From NCBI GenBank assembly GCA_903861195.1, contig CAIOTJ010000042.1, forward strand, positions 1 through 64,000: 64,000 bases of DNA, read 5' to 3'. The notes beneath the pieces were generated by a model. The model had not been told where the DNA came from and made no database searches. It was given only the letters and a program-made list of their open reading frames with translations. Positions 18,623 to 27,225 of the stretch are shown here, piece by piece. The DNA comes from an uncultured Planctomycetaceae bacterium. Lineage in GTDB: Bacteria > Planctomycetota > Planctomycetia > Planctomycetales > Planctomycetaceae. Numbering within the stretch: the stretch's first letter is position 1; each line of letters starts with the position of its first letter. A program made the position numbers and the translations under genes.

Positions 18623-19750
18623 TTATTCGCACAATTCCTGGATCACACGGCGATACAGCTCGGTTCCCCGCTGCAGTTGATCCAGCTCAATGAACTCGTC
18701 CCATGTGTGGGCCTGGGCAATGTCCCCGGGGCCCAGCACCAACATCTGCTTCATCGCTCCGAACATGACTCCATCGGTGCCATAAGAAACCGTCCTGGAC
18801 GCCTTTCGGCCCGCGATCCGCAACATGGTCTGGACATAAGGGGACTGTGGGTCGACAAACAGGGCCTTCCCGATCGGATACGAAATAAATTCCAGTCCGC
18901 AGCGCTGGGCGGCCGCGGCGGCTCGATCGACCAGTTGCTGCGCATCCTGGCCCGGCATCGGGCGCGAGTAAACCGTGCAGATGCTCTGCGGGGGAGTGAT
19001 GTTGACGGCGGGCGTGTGGTCGTTGATCCCGATGTTCCAGCTGATGATGGGGGGATCGAACCGGTCGTCGCGCCAGGCGGGATCGTGGGTCACCTCGTCG
19101 TGGATCGCCTTCATTTCCGCGAGGAACGGGATCATCGCGAGATTGGCGTTCCGCCCATGACTGGTGCTGGAATGGGCCGCCTTGCCATGCGAGATCGCCC
19201 GGAATCCGCAGGTTCCCTTGTGGGCATGAACCACCTCCAGGCCGGTCGGTTCCCCGATGATTCCGTGGGCGTCGCCCGCCACCATTTCGGCATACAGCCG
19301 CGATTTGGCGGCCACCAGGCGAGCACCGGCGAAGCCAATCTCCTCATCGGCGGTGCACACCATGTAGACGGGCCGCTTCAATTGCCCGGAGGGGACCTCG
19401 CCCGCAGCCGCCAGCATGCAGGCGATCGAACCCTTCATGTCGCAGCTCCCCCGGCCATACAGCCGGCCCTGCTGGACCGTGGGCTGAAACGGTCCGTGTT
19501 CGGTTGTGAACCACGGGTCGGCGGGGACCACGTCGGTGTGCGAGAAATAGGCCACTCCGCCGGTGCCGGTCCCCTTTTTGCCCACGACGCACGACTTGGG
19601 AATCCCCTGGTCGTCGACGTAATCGAGGCGTTCGGTGACGAATTCCCGTTCGGCCAGCAACTGCTCGACACACGAGGTGACCTCACAGTTGGAAGAACGG
19701 CTGACGGAAGGAAACGCGATCAGGCGTTGGGCCAGCGAAAGGGCATTCAT
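18623..19750 (-). CDS. argE: M20-family deacylase, ArgE/acetylornithine deacetylase type
   Basis: A 375-aa zinc hydrolase of the ArgE/DapE/M20 family. ArgE removes the acetyl group of N-acetylornithine in arginine synthesis. Metal ligands and catalytic residues are visible: His71 and Asp73 in SHTDVVP, Asp104 in GRGSCDMKG, Glu136 (general base) and Glu137 in TADEEIG, a later metal-ligand region in GEPTGLE, and the final histidine in GDIAQAHTWDE. Overall length and the AHKGTCGFR and SHGKAAHSS segments fit ArgE best, but substrate specificity within M20 cannot be settled from sequence. It is transcribed alone, divergent from the BBP7-like gene. Confidence 0.83.
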   Translation of the reverse strand: MNALSLAQRLIAFPSVSRSSNCEVTSCVEQLLAEREFVTERLDYVDDQGIPKSCVVGKKGTGTGGVAYFSHTDVVPADPWFTTEHGPFQPTVQQGRLYGRGSCDMKGSIACMLAAAGEVPSGQLKRPVYMVCTADEEIGFAGARLVAAKSRLYAEMVAGDAHGIIGEPTGLEVVHAHKGTCGFRAISHGKAAHSSTSHGRNANLAMIPFLAEMKAIHDEVTHDPAWRDDRFDPPIISWNIGINDHTPAVNITPPQSICTVYSRPMPGQDAQQLVDRAAAAAQRCGLEFISYPIGKALFVDPQSPYVQTMLRIAGRKASRTVSYGTDGVMFGAMKQMLVLGPGDIAQAHTWDEFIELDQLQRGTELYRRVIQELCE

Positions 19751-20037
19751 GGGGAAAACACGGGAACCTGGAGGAGCGGGGAGGAGTTGAGATTACCCCA
19801 GCCGGGCAGACGGGTTCAACCAACGATCAAAGCAGGCACATCCGTTGCCGGTGGGATGTTGGGGAAAATCCCTACATTTTCACTTCCAGGGCTGTTTTGT
19901 GGGGAGTCATTCGGCCTTGGCAACCGATAAAGGTGTTACAGCGTGACTTTCCGCTACAACCAGACCGCCTGCCATTTCCCGGGCGGGGTCGTGATGCGTC
20001 CTTTCCGCCTGCCCAACAGAACAAGAGGACCGGGACA

Positions 20038-21363
20038 ATGAACCCACTTCGTCGATTCGCTCTCGCCGTGGCGCTTGGAGCGTGCTCTCTCGGCGTGGCG
20101 GATGCCCAGGCGCAGATGCCCGGACCGGCCGGCATGCCGCCAATGCCCGCCGGGATGGCACCGCCCCCGACCGGGGCGTATGCCGAACCGATGCTCTACG
20201 ACGGCCCCCCCTTGGGCTACGGCGACCCTGGGTTCAGTGCCTACCGCACCCCGCAGCCCCTCGAAGGGGTCCAACGCCCCATGTCGGGCTGGGATGTTGA
20301 GGTTCCCGACGATGGCACGATGGTGGGGCATCCCAAGCTGTTCGCGGGAAGCGGGTTCGTTCGCGTCGAGTACCTCAATTACAACATCCGCAATCCGGGT
20401 GATGTGCTGATGGGGGCTCCCCTGGCGGACAATGCCTACCCCACCGATCCGTTTGTGATCTTCGCCCCCGGGACCTTCTCGCCCACGTATTACGGCATTG
20501 TTCCCAGCACGAAGATGTTCGATCTGCGGGACAACAACGGCATCAAGACAACCTTGGGTTTCGACCTGGCCCATGGTGATTCGGTCGAACTGAGTGCGTT
20601 TTTCCTCGCCCAGAAGAAGAGCGGCTACATCAACAACGATCTGGGAACCAGCCTGGTGGACATTGGCGGGTTTTTGTTCGAACTGCCGAATGTTTACGCC
20701 ACCAGCATGCTGCTCGATGGCCAGGTGGGCAACACGCTCTACGTCTACAACGACGGGTACGCGGCGTTTTACCAGTCGCAGGTGTGGGGGGCGGAAGCCA
20801 ACTATCTGCACGACCTCGACACCTACGGCGCGGTGCACTTCCGCCCGATGATCGGGGCCCGGTTCCTGAACATCAATGAGCGGATGAGCCAATACGGCCG
20901 GTTCCAGCAACTGGCCCCGGTTCCCTCCTTCGAGACCTCCATCGAGTCGGATACCCAGAACTACCTGGGAGGTGGTCAGCTTGGAGCGCGGGTCGAGATG
21001 GTGACCCACCTGTTCGACTTCGGTGCCGAGGCCAAGTGGCTGATGCTGGCGAATTCAATGTACGCCGACGTCGCGACCAACAATCTCCGCTTCAACGGTG
21101 ATCCGTACGTCCTCACCAGCGACAACACCACCTCGGTCTCGACTGGTTTCGATCTGACGGGCTGGGCTACGCTGCACCTGGGCCCCAAGTTCGATCTGCG
21201 GATCGGTTACAACTTCCTGTGGCTGACCGGAATCACCCGCCCCGAAGACAATATTTACTACAACGAGAACGGCGTCACCCAGCCGGCGGGGGTGGTGGTC
21301 GACATGAAGAAGCATGACTGGAGCATGAGCGGCCTGCAGCTCGGCGGCTCTCTGAAGTGGTGA
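20038..21363 (+). CDS. BBP7-like outer-membrane beta-barrel protein
   Basis: A 441-aa protein from ATG 20038, which has an AGAGGA ribosome site about 8 bases upstream. The signal peptide is clear (RRFALAVALGACSLGVADAQA). A Met/Pro-rich stretch (to about residue 45) precedes a C-terminal two-thirds of alternating amphipathic strands with aromatic ends. Segments such as FVRVEYLNYNIRN and LRIGYNFLWLTGITRPEDNIYY resemble putative beta-barrel porin family 7 (BBP7, PF07585), common in planctomycetes. It is probably located in the outer membrane. The frame remains open upstream of 20038, but that part is not protein-like. A bidirectional terminator follows. Confidence 0.8.
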   Translation: MNPLRRFALAVALGACSLGVADAQAQMPGPAGMPPMPAGMAPPPTGAYAEPMLYDGPPLGYGDPGFSAYRTPQPLEGVQRPMSGWDVEVPDDGTMVGHPKLFAGSGFVRVEYLNYNIRNPGDVLMGAPLADNAYPTDPFVIFAPGTFSPTYYGIVPSTKMFDLRDNNGIKTTLGFDLAHGDSVELSAFFLAQKKSGYINNDLGTSLVDIGGFLFELPNVYATSMLLDGQVGNTLYVYNDGYAAFYQSQVWGAEANYLHDLDTYGAVHFRPMIGARFLNINERMSQYGRFQQLAPVPSFETSIESDTQNYLGGGQLGARVEMVTHLFDFGAEAKWLMLANSMYADVATNNLRFNGDPYVLTSDNTTSVSTGFDLTGWATLHLGPKFDLRIGYNFLWLTGITRPEDNIYYNENGVTQPAGVVVDMKKHDWSMSGLQLGGSLKW

Positions 21364-21438
21364 TCTCCTGAAGGGCTGGCTTGCGGTGGACCTGTCCGCC
21401 GGGTTGCCGTCTCGCTGAGAAGCGTCTCAGAAACAACA

Positions 21439-21476
21439 AGCCCCGCCATTCCGACTGGAATGGCGGGGCTGTTGCA
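21439..21476. terminator. Bidirectional intrinsic terminator
   Basis: A perfect 14-bp stem (21439-21452 pairing with 21457-21470) with loop GACT. It sits between the convergent BBP7-like and Gly/Met-rich genes. On the minus strand it is followed by T-rich sequence (TTGTTGTTTC); on the plus strand by GTTGCATT. It can serve both genes, and it is the strongest hairpin noticed in the window. Confidence 0.85.
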
Positions 21477-21538
21477 TTGATCCCAATGAGACTGCGGCGG
21501 ATTCCAACCGCCGGGCGGGGCCGCAGTCGGACGGGCGA

Positions 21539-22420
21539 CTACCTGGCCTGGGCGTGCTCTTCTTTCTTGCTGGTCCCCTTCTCGCGGACCGCGGTCTTCA
21601 CTTGGGCCACAATCTGCCGGGCCGCAACAATTTCATCCCGCGAGAAGAAGTACACCGGAGGCAATCCGCCAACGGCTCGACGGGAGGACTTTTTCGCGAG
21701 ATCGTCCCAGCTCATTTTGTCGGTCAGGTGCCACGCGGCGGCCTGCAGCGACTTCTTGTCGAACTTGCCGCTGGCAACCACCAGCAGCAATTCCCGAAGT
21801 TCGGGATCGACAGTGTATTCGTTCGTTTTGACCAGCTTGTAGTGCATGCGGGGGTTAGGATCCGCCTTGCCATGCTCGAGGCAGACGGTATTCAGCGGCA
21901 CTTGGGCCACTTTCTCAGGGGGAATCGAGAAGAATCCACCTCCGCCACCCATGCCGCCGCCACCCATGCCACCCCCACCCATTCCACCCATTCCGCCGCC
22001 ACCCATCCCGCCGCCGCCCATCCCGCCCCCACCGGCCTGGCCGCCCCCGCCCCCGCCGCCCATCCCGCCACCCATTCCGCCCCCACCCATCCCGCCGCCC
22101 CCCATGCCTCCCATCCCACCCATCTGCTTCAGCACATGGACGGTGGCGACGGATTGGGGGAGCTTCACGGTGATCGGCTGATCCGACTTGTTCTCGAGGA
22201 ACACATTCCCCTCGAACGGATTCTTCATGATCACGGTGGCTTCGAGTTCACCCGCGTCGAGTCCCTCGAACAGTTCCACGGACCGTGCCGAAGGATCGTA
22301 TCCCAGCTTCTTGATGGGGCGTTTCACTGCCCCGGTCAAACCCACGGACAGGGCAATGGCAGCGCAACCCGCGACCAGAGTCAGGCGGCGGGCAAATCCT
22401 GAAATTCCCAAACGCAACAT
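21539..22420 (-). CDS. Gly/Met-rich secreted conserved planctomycete protein
   Basis: A 293-aa protein starting at ATG 22420, preceded by an AAAGGTG ribosome site. The signal peptide is RRLTLVAGCAAIALSVGLTGA. The region VELFEGLDAGELEATVIMKNPFEGNVFLENKSDQPITVKLP is a motif I associate with a family of conserved planctomycete proteins, followed by a Gly/Met-rich low-complexity stretch (about 97-162). The C-terminal third (LELRELL..VASGKFDKKSLQAAAWHLTDKMSWDDLA) is helical and ordered. The low-complexity tract resembles that in the VWA protein 8 kb away. Function is unknown; the layout suggests a periplasmic or envelope protein. Confidence 0.8.
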   Translation of the reverse strand: MLRLGISGFARRLTLVAGCAAIALSVGLTGAVKRPIKKLGYDPSARSVELFEGLDAGELEATVIMKNPFEGNVFLENKSDQPITVKLPQSVATVHVLKQMGGMGGMGGGGMGGGGMGGGMGGGGGGGQAGGGGMGGGGMGGGGMGGMGGGGMGGGGMGGGGGFFSIPPEKVAQVPLNTVCLEHGKADPNPRMHYKLVKTNEYTVDPELRELLLVVASGKFDKKSLQAAAWHLTDKMSWDDLAKKSSRRAVGGLPPVYFFSRDEIVAARQIVAQVKTAVREKGTSKKEEHAQAR

Positions 22421-22829
22421 GGCAAAACACCTTTCATGGGGACCGCGATCCACAGCGCAGTCACAGACCACAACGAGTTGAAGCGCAGAGAGCACGTGGG
22501 GGGAGCCGCCGCGCCTCCCTCGTCGCTTGATCTACTCTATCGCACCTGACTCCGGGGGTGCAAATAGAAAATCTGCGGGGACTGCGGGTTTTTGCCCTCG
22601 TCTGTTCCTCGGGACCCCGCGCGATTGTCAGCCGCGGTCGTGCTGCATCTCCCCGCCATATTCCGCACAGGCGGTAGCGACCTTACAATCGCTGCAGCGA
22701 GGGCGTCCCCCCCTCGGGTGAGTCGGCCTGCAAGGCGCTCCCCAGACGGTTTCCCCTGCATGATTCCCCGGGAGCCGCCGTGCCGCTTCTCCCTGCTTTC
22801 ACCCTGCTTCCCGTCCCGGTTTGGTTTTC
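22421..22829. promoter_or_regulatory. Divergent intergenic region, promoters inferred
   Basis: About 410 bases between the divergent Gly/Met-rich gene and the phosphotransferase gene. An AT-richer patch lies at 22540-22580. Frames open here read as low-complexity Pro/Arg/Ser and are not supported as genes. No defined promoter or operator was identified. Confidence 0.35.
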
Positions 22830-23858
22830 ATGATTCCTCTGGATCCCCAGACTGCCCTGGACTGGCTCCGTTCGGCCGGCTGGCTCTCTCCCGACGTCCC
22901 CGCAGTCGTCCTGCCGCTGGCCTGGGGGGTCTCCAATGTCGTACTGCGGGTGGAACCGCACGGCCAACCGCATTTCGTGCTCAAACAGTCACGGGAACAG
23001 CTGCGGACCAAGGACCCGTGGTTCAGCCGTCTCGACCGCATTTGGCGCGAGGCCGACGCTCTGCGGACGCTGCAACCGCTGTTGCCCTCCGGGCGGATTC
23101 CGCGGGTCTTGCGGGAGGATCGGGACAACTATTTATTCACCATGGAAGCCGCCCCAGCACGTCACACGGTCTGGAAACAGGCTCTGTTGGGAGGCCAACT
23201 CGAGGCCTCAGTCGCCCGGGTCCTGGGCGAAGATCTGGCCCGCCTGCACACCCAGACCGCCATTCGTCCCGACCTGTGCACACCATTTGCCGACCGCCAG
23301 GTCTTCATCGAACTCCGGGTCGATCCGTTTTACCGCCGGGTCCTCCAGGCGGCTCCCGAAGTCCAGCGTCCCCTCAATCAAATGCTCGAGCAGATGTTCG
23401 CCTCCCAGATTTGCCTCGTCCACGGCGACTTCAGCCCCAAGAATGTGCTGCTGACGGACCAGGGTGTGGTGCTGGTCGATTTCGAGACCGTGCATTGGGG
23501 CGACCCCGCCTTTGATCTGGGATTCTTCCTCAGCCACCTGCTGCTGAAGACCGTGCTGCACCGGGACCGGTTCGAACAGGCCGCCGAACTGAGCCGGCAG
23601 TTCTGGCACGGGTATCTTGCCGGATTGGACGACGGCCGGTTCCATCCCGTGCTGACCCCGGCCACCATCGTCAACCGAACCATTCCCCACCTGGCTGGCT
23701 GCATGTGGGCCCGGATCGATGGGACGAGCAAGATTGACTATCTCCCCGAGCCGGCACAGCAACAGGCAGTTCGCGAATTCTGCCGCGATCTGTTTCTGGA
23801 TTCCCCCGGGGATTGGGGGGGAGTGCTCAACCGGCTCAAGGTGGGCAAATTCGGGTAG
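22830..23858 (+). CDS. APH-family phosphotransferase (small-molecule kinase)
   Basis: A 342-aa protein of the aminoglycoside phosphotransferase/choline kinase fold. ATG 22830 gives MIPLDPQTALDWL; a TTG 9 bases earlier is less likely. The catalytic loop CLVHGDFSPKNVLL holds Asp200 and the downstream Asn; the metal-binding DFE motif VLVDFETVHWGDPAFDLGFF holds Asp217. The N-terminal lobe (NVVLRVEPHGQPHFVLKQSREQL) supplies the ATP-binding lysine. The HGDFSPKN and DFETVHWGDPAFD signatures are close to methylthioribose-kinase-like and homoserine-kinase-like members, but the substrate cannot be assigned. It is followed at 82 bases by the L,D-transpeptidase gene. Confidence 0.85.
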   Translation: MIPLDPQTALDWLRSAGWLSPDVPAVVLPLAWGVSNVVLRVEPHGQPHFVLKQSREQLRTKDPWFSRLDRIWREADALRTLQPLLPSGRIPRVLREDRDNYLFTMEAAPARHTVWKQALLGGQLEASVARVLGEDLARLHTQTAIRPDLCTPFADRQVFIELRVDPFYRRVLQAAPEVQRPLNQMLEQMFASQICLVHGDFSPKNVLLTDQGVVLVDFETVHWGDPAFDLGFFLSHLLLKTVLHRDRFEQAAELSRQFWHGYLAGLDDGRFHPVLTPATIVNRTIPHLAGCMWARIDGTSKIDYLPEPAQQQAVREFCRDLFLDSPGDWGGVLNRLKVGKFG

Positions 23859-23940
23859 CCAAGGCGGGGCTCGCCTGATATAAGCCGTCGCAATCACCGT
23901 TTCGGGGTGTTTTCACGACTGTTCAGGGAGGAACAATCTC

Positions 23941-25182
23941 ATGGCCCCTTCGGCCAACCCGTCAACCATCTGGACCAAGGCGGCACTTGTGGTCGCTGTC
24001 GGAGCCGCTGGATTCCTCGCTTCCAACCTCGGTTGGATCGACGTTTCCACCTGGCCCCTTGTGGGAAAGTTCGTTCCTGCACGGCCAGCGGCGGTCGCTC
24101 CCGCGGATGCCGAGACCGAGGAAGAGGTCGAACTCCCACCGGAGGTGGCCGAAGCCCAGTACGAACCCGAGTTGACCGAGGAAGAGTCGGCCGAAGATGC
24201 GGCGGGCCTGTGGCACGAATCGTCGGCGGATGACGCTGTGACCCGCGTCAGCTACGAAGAAGAGACCGACGAAGCGGCGCCGTCGCAGGACGAACCGCTG
24301 GAGGAGACCACCGCCGACGAGGATCTGGTCGAGGAAGCCCCGGCTCCCCGCACCTCGATTCGTCCCTCCCGGCGGGTCGCCCCCCCCGTGGAAGAAGAGC
24401 CCGCCGAGGCGGCGCCGGCTGTGGACCGCCGTCGTTCGGGGGCGTCCCGCACCGACACCCCCCGCGCCCGTCAGGTGGCGAACAGCGTGCCGGCCGACGA
24501 GACCGCCGATCTGGCCGCCATCGACGACCTGATCGCGGCCAACGACTACGTCGCGGCGCAGCGGGAGTTGTCGCGGCTTTTTTTCTCCCAGCCCCGTGAA
24601 CGCGGGGCAATTCAATCGCGGTTGAACAAGCTGTCTCAGGCCCTCTACTTCGTCCCTCAGCCCAATTTCCACGAATCCTACGTGGTGCAGGCGGGCGACC
24701 AGCTGCGGTCCATTGGCAAGAAGTACAAGCTCTCCTGGGAGTACCTCGCCAAGTTGAATCGGGTCGCTCCCTCGAAGATTCGCGAGGGGCAAAAGCTGAA
24801 GGTGATGCAGGGCCCCTTCGGAGTACGTGTTTCACTTAGCCGATATGAACTCGTGCTGCACCTCGATGGCAGCTACGTCAAGCACTACAAGGTGGGGGTC
24901 GGCAAAGATGGGGCCAGCCCAGTGGGAAACTTTTTGGTCAAGAACAAGCAGGTCGATCCCACCTATTATGGTCCCGACGGAGTCATTCGCCATGATGATC
25001 CCGAGAATCCGCTGGGGGAACACTGGATCGACATTGGTGACAGCTTCGGGATCCACGGAACCAACGAGCCCGATTCGATTGGCAAAGCCGAGTCGAAGGG
25101 TTGCATCCGCATGAAAAACGAAGATGTGTCTGAGTTGTATGACTTTCTGGTGGTCGGCTCGGAAGTGAAAATCGAGCGCTGA
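23941..25182 (+). CDS. LysM-L,D-transpeptidase (YkuD domain)
   Basis: A 413-aa cell-wall enzyme with a good GGGAGGAAC ribosome site before ATG 23941. One N-terminal membrane anchor (about 12-32) is followed by a long acidic Glu/Ala/Pro-rich spacer (45-165), a helical segment, a LysM motif (about 247-290, YVVQAGDQLRSIGKKYKLSW) that binds peptidoglycan glycan, and the YkuD catalytic domain. Catalytic His372 lies in GIHGTNEP and Cys388 in ESKGCIRM, the normal HGT...SxGCxR signature. L,D-transpeptidases form 3-3 crosslinks or attach proteins to stem peptides. The acidic spacer could reach through the periplasm. This supports a peptidoglycan-containing envelope for this planctomycete. Confidence 0.93.
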   Translation: MAPSANPSTIWTKAALVVAVGAAGFLASNLGWIDVSTWPLVGKFVPARPAAVAPADAETEEEVELPPEVAEAQYEPELTEEESAEDAAGLWHESSADDAVTRVSYEEETDEAAPSQDEPLEETTADEDLVEEAPAPRTSIRPSRRVAPPVEEEPAEAAPAVDRRRSGASRTDTPRARQVANSVPADETADLAAIDDLIAANDYVAAQRELSRLFFSQPRERGAIQSRLNKLSQALYFVPQPNFHESYVVQAGDQLRSIGKKYKLSWEYLAKLNRVAPSKIREGQKLKVMQGPFGVRVSLSRYELVLHLDGSYVKHYKVGVGKDGASPVGNFLVKNKQVDPTYYGPDGVIRHDDPENPLGEHWIDIGDSFGIHGTNEPDSIGKAESKGCIRMKNEDVSELYDFLVVGSEVKIER

Positions 25183-25417
25183 CCCGTTCCGCTGGCTGAT
25201 CAATTGGCCCGGATCGGGATTGAGACCCCAGCGAAATCGGGACTGCCGGGACGGAGAGGGCTCGCGAACCTGCGGCCCCCCTTCGGGACCCGCTTGCTGC
25301 CTCCCCAGATCCTTGCCTCAGCCTGCCGGGCAATACGTCGTACGGGCTGCGACCGTCCTGGAGTTCAGACGTGGTTGGCAACGCTGGCAGTCAGCCTTCG
25401 ATCGTCCCGGCCGACCT

Positions 25418-25433
25418 GTCCCCGTCAGGGGAC
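25418..25433. terminator. Possible hairpin between convergent genes
   Basis: A 6-bp perfect stem (GTCCCC/GGGGAC) with loop GTCA lies 10 bases beyond the stop of the minus-strand operon's last gene and about 235 bases after the L,D-transpeptidase. There is no T-run on either side, so termination is only a possibility. Confidence 0.35.
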
Positions 25434-25443
25434 GAGACCAACG

Positions 25444-27225
25444 CTACTCCTGCCCGAATGAATCTTCCGCCGCCTTGGTATCTTCCGCGGGGGGAGTCTG
25501 GGCGGGTGGGGCGGCTGGTTGACCGGGAGCGGGCAGTTTCCGTCGCGACGGCGTTTTCTTGCCAGGGACCTTGGCTGCGTCGGCGGCATCCCGCGCCTCA
25601 TCGTCGGCGACCTCCTTCAACTCGGCGAATTCGTCACGCAGTTCGGTGACTTTCTCGGGCCCGAAGTGCGCGTTGATGATCTCGGCTGTGTCATCGCAAA
25701 GCTTCTTGACCCGCGCCTCGGTTTGGCGATCACGCGTCTCGCGAGCCGTTTTGAGGGCGGGAGACCGAATGGTGTTGAGGTCGGCCAACATGCCGGCCGG
25801 CTGAAATGTGTCGCTGACCGAACGCAGAATCTGCGCGGCCTCGGTGAAGTTCTTCTCTCCGGCGCGCTTGCGCGCCAGAGCCAGCATCACCGCCCGCTGG
25901 GCGGCCTGGTCGACCAGCCGTGCCTGGAGCAGGGCAATGTCTCCCTCCACCTGCAGCCGCAGTGAATCGTCGGCCAGTTCCAATTCCTCCCGGGATCGCA
26001 TTCCGGGCATGAAGGGAACTCGGGCGAGCGTCTGGGAACCGCTGTAGATGAAGAGCCAGACCGGGGTGCCCGGGGGGACCAAACCGGGCGGCAGCGTGAA
26101 CTCACCCCGCCGGTCGCTGACCAGCCGCGTCAGCGGAGGGGGGGGGGCTTGCCCCTCGGGAACTGGTGCGGGATTGCGCTCCTTGCGAACGAAGATCTCG
26201 ACCCCGGCGATCGGCTTGCGGTTGGGTGGCCGGGTCGTCAGTCGGACGACCGTCGGGATGTCGGCCAGCGGGGCTCCCAGGGCGACCGCCTCGATCCGCC
26301 GACGCCGGGCCGAAATCGCGGTCCGCAGGCCGGAGATCGCCTGTCCCGGGGCAATCCCCTCACCGGCCACCGGCTCGCCGCAGACGAGGTAGGTCCACGG
26401 AATCCGCTGGATCTTGTCGACTTGCCGTTCTTTGTTGAGGTAGCGGTAGTAGGGCTCAAACACCCCGCCGCTGCGCAGGGGGTTCCAGGCCGGATCATGA
26501 GGGAGAATCCGGGCGGCCCGGCCCCGCAGGGTGATCTCTCCCGCCTTGGTCTGTTCGATCTGCGTGAGGGGGCGGAACGCAGCCCGCAGCGACTCAACGG
26601 CCAGTGCGGCCACCTCGCGGGGCTCGAATGTCTCACGCTGAATCACTGGGCCCAACAACCGGAGTGTTCCATCCCATTCCCGGGCCTGCAGAATCCACCG
26701 ATTCCCCTGCCGCGAGACTCCCAGCGAGAAGACCTTGTCATGTGGGCCATTGAGGTGCGGTGTGAAAAATCCGTCCGTACGGCGGGCCAGATCCGCGGGC
26801 GAAGCCAGTTCGGATTGCAGTTCGTCCGGAAAATCCAGCTCCCAGAACCCCCCCACCTGTCCCCGCAGCCGCTGCCGGATCTCCTCCCGCAGCGATTGTC
26901 TCGGCCCGGGGGCATTGTCCAGCCCCAGGTCCAGCGCGGCATCGACCCGCACACGGTAGGGCCACAGTTCGGTGGGAGGATTGGCCGGGGAGGATGTCGC
27001 GGCGGCAGATCCCGCCGATGATGCAGTTGAAGTTCCGCCAGAGGGGGCGGCACCCCCCGGCGAATTCCCCTGCGGAGGCGTGTCCCGCCCGGTTGGCGGG
27101 GCGGCCCCGGCAGCGGGGAGCGGGGCCGGGGCTTCGCCACGAGGTCCCTCGGACTGAGCGGGCAGACGCACCGCCAGCAGAACGCCCAGCGTGAGACTCC
27201 CCAACAGGGCCACGAGGCGCATCAT
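25444..27225 (-). CDS. Secreted protein of unknown function, last gene of the Exb operon
   Basis: A 593-aa protein. ATG 27225 overlaps the stop of the upstream gene (ATGA), so this start is favoured over the longer open frame; a second ATG follows immediately. The signal peptide is LVALLGSLTLGVLLAVRLPAQ, then a low-complexity Pro/Ala/Ser stretch to about residue 105. The body has a region (about 110-330) I do not recognise. Next comes a short carboxypeptidase-regulatory-like beta-sandwich (TRLVSDRRGEFTLPPGLVPPGTPVWLFIYSG), then helices (about 420-545) and a Pro/Lys-rich end. It is the eighth gene of the co-directional set from 38173 and is probably periplasmic. No specific function can be given. 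Confidence 0.8.
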   Translation of the reverse strand: MMRLVALLGSLTLGVLLAVRLPAQSEGPRGEAPAPLPAAGAAPPTGRDTPPQGNSPGGAAPSGGTSTASSAGSAAATSSPANPPTELWPYRVRVDAALDLGLDNAPGPRQSLREEIRQRLRGQVGGFWELDFPDELQSELASPADLARRTDGFFTPHLNGPHDKVFSLGVSRQGNRWILQAREWDGTLRLLGPVIQRETFEPREVAALAVESLRAAFRPLTQIEQTKAGEITLRGRAARILPHDPAWNPLRSGGVFEPYYRYLNKERQVDKIQRIPWTYLVCGEPVAGEGIAPGQAISGLRTAISARRRRIEAVALGAPLADIPTVVRLTTRPPNRKPIAGVEIFVRKERNPAPVPEGQAPPPPLTRLVSDRRGEFTLPPGLVPPGTPVWLFIYSGSQTLARVPFMPGMRSREELELADDSLRLQVEGDIALLQARLVDQAAQRAVMLALARKRAGEKNFTEAAQILRSVSDTFQPAGMLADLNTIRSPALKTARETRDRQTEARVKKLCDDTAEIINAHFGPEKVTELRDEFAELKEVADDEARDAADAAKVPGKKTPSRRKLPAPGQPAAPPAQTPPAEDTKAAEDSFGQE

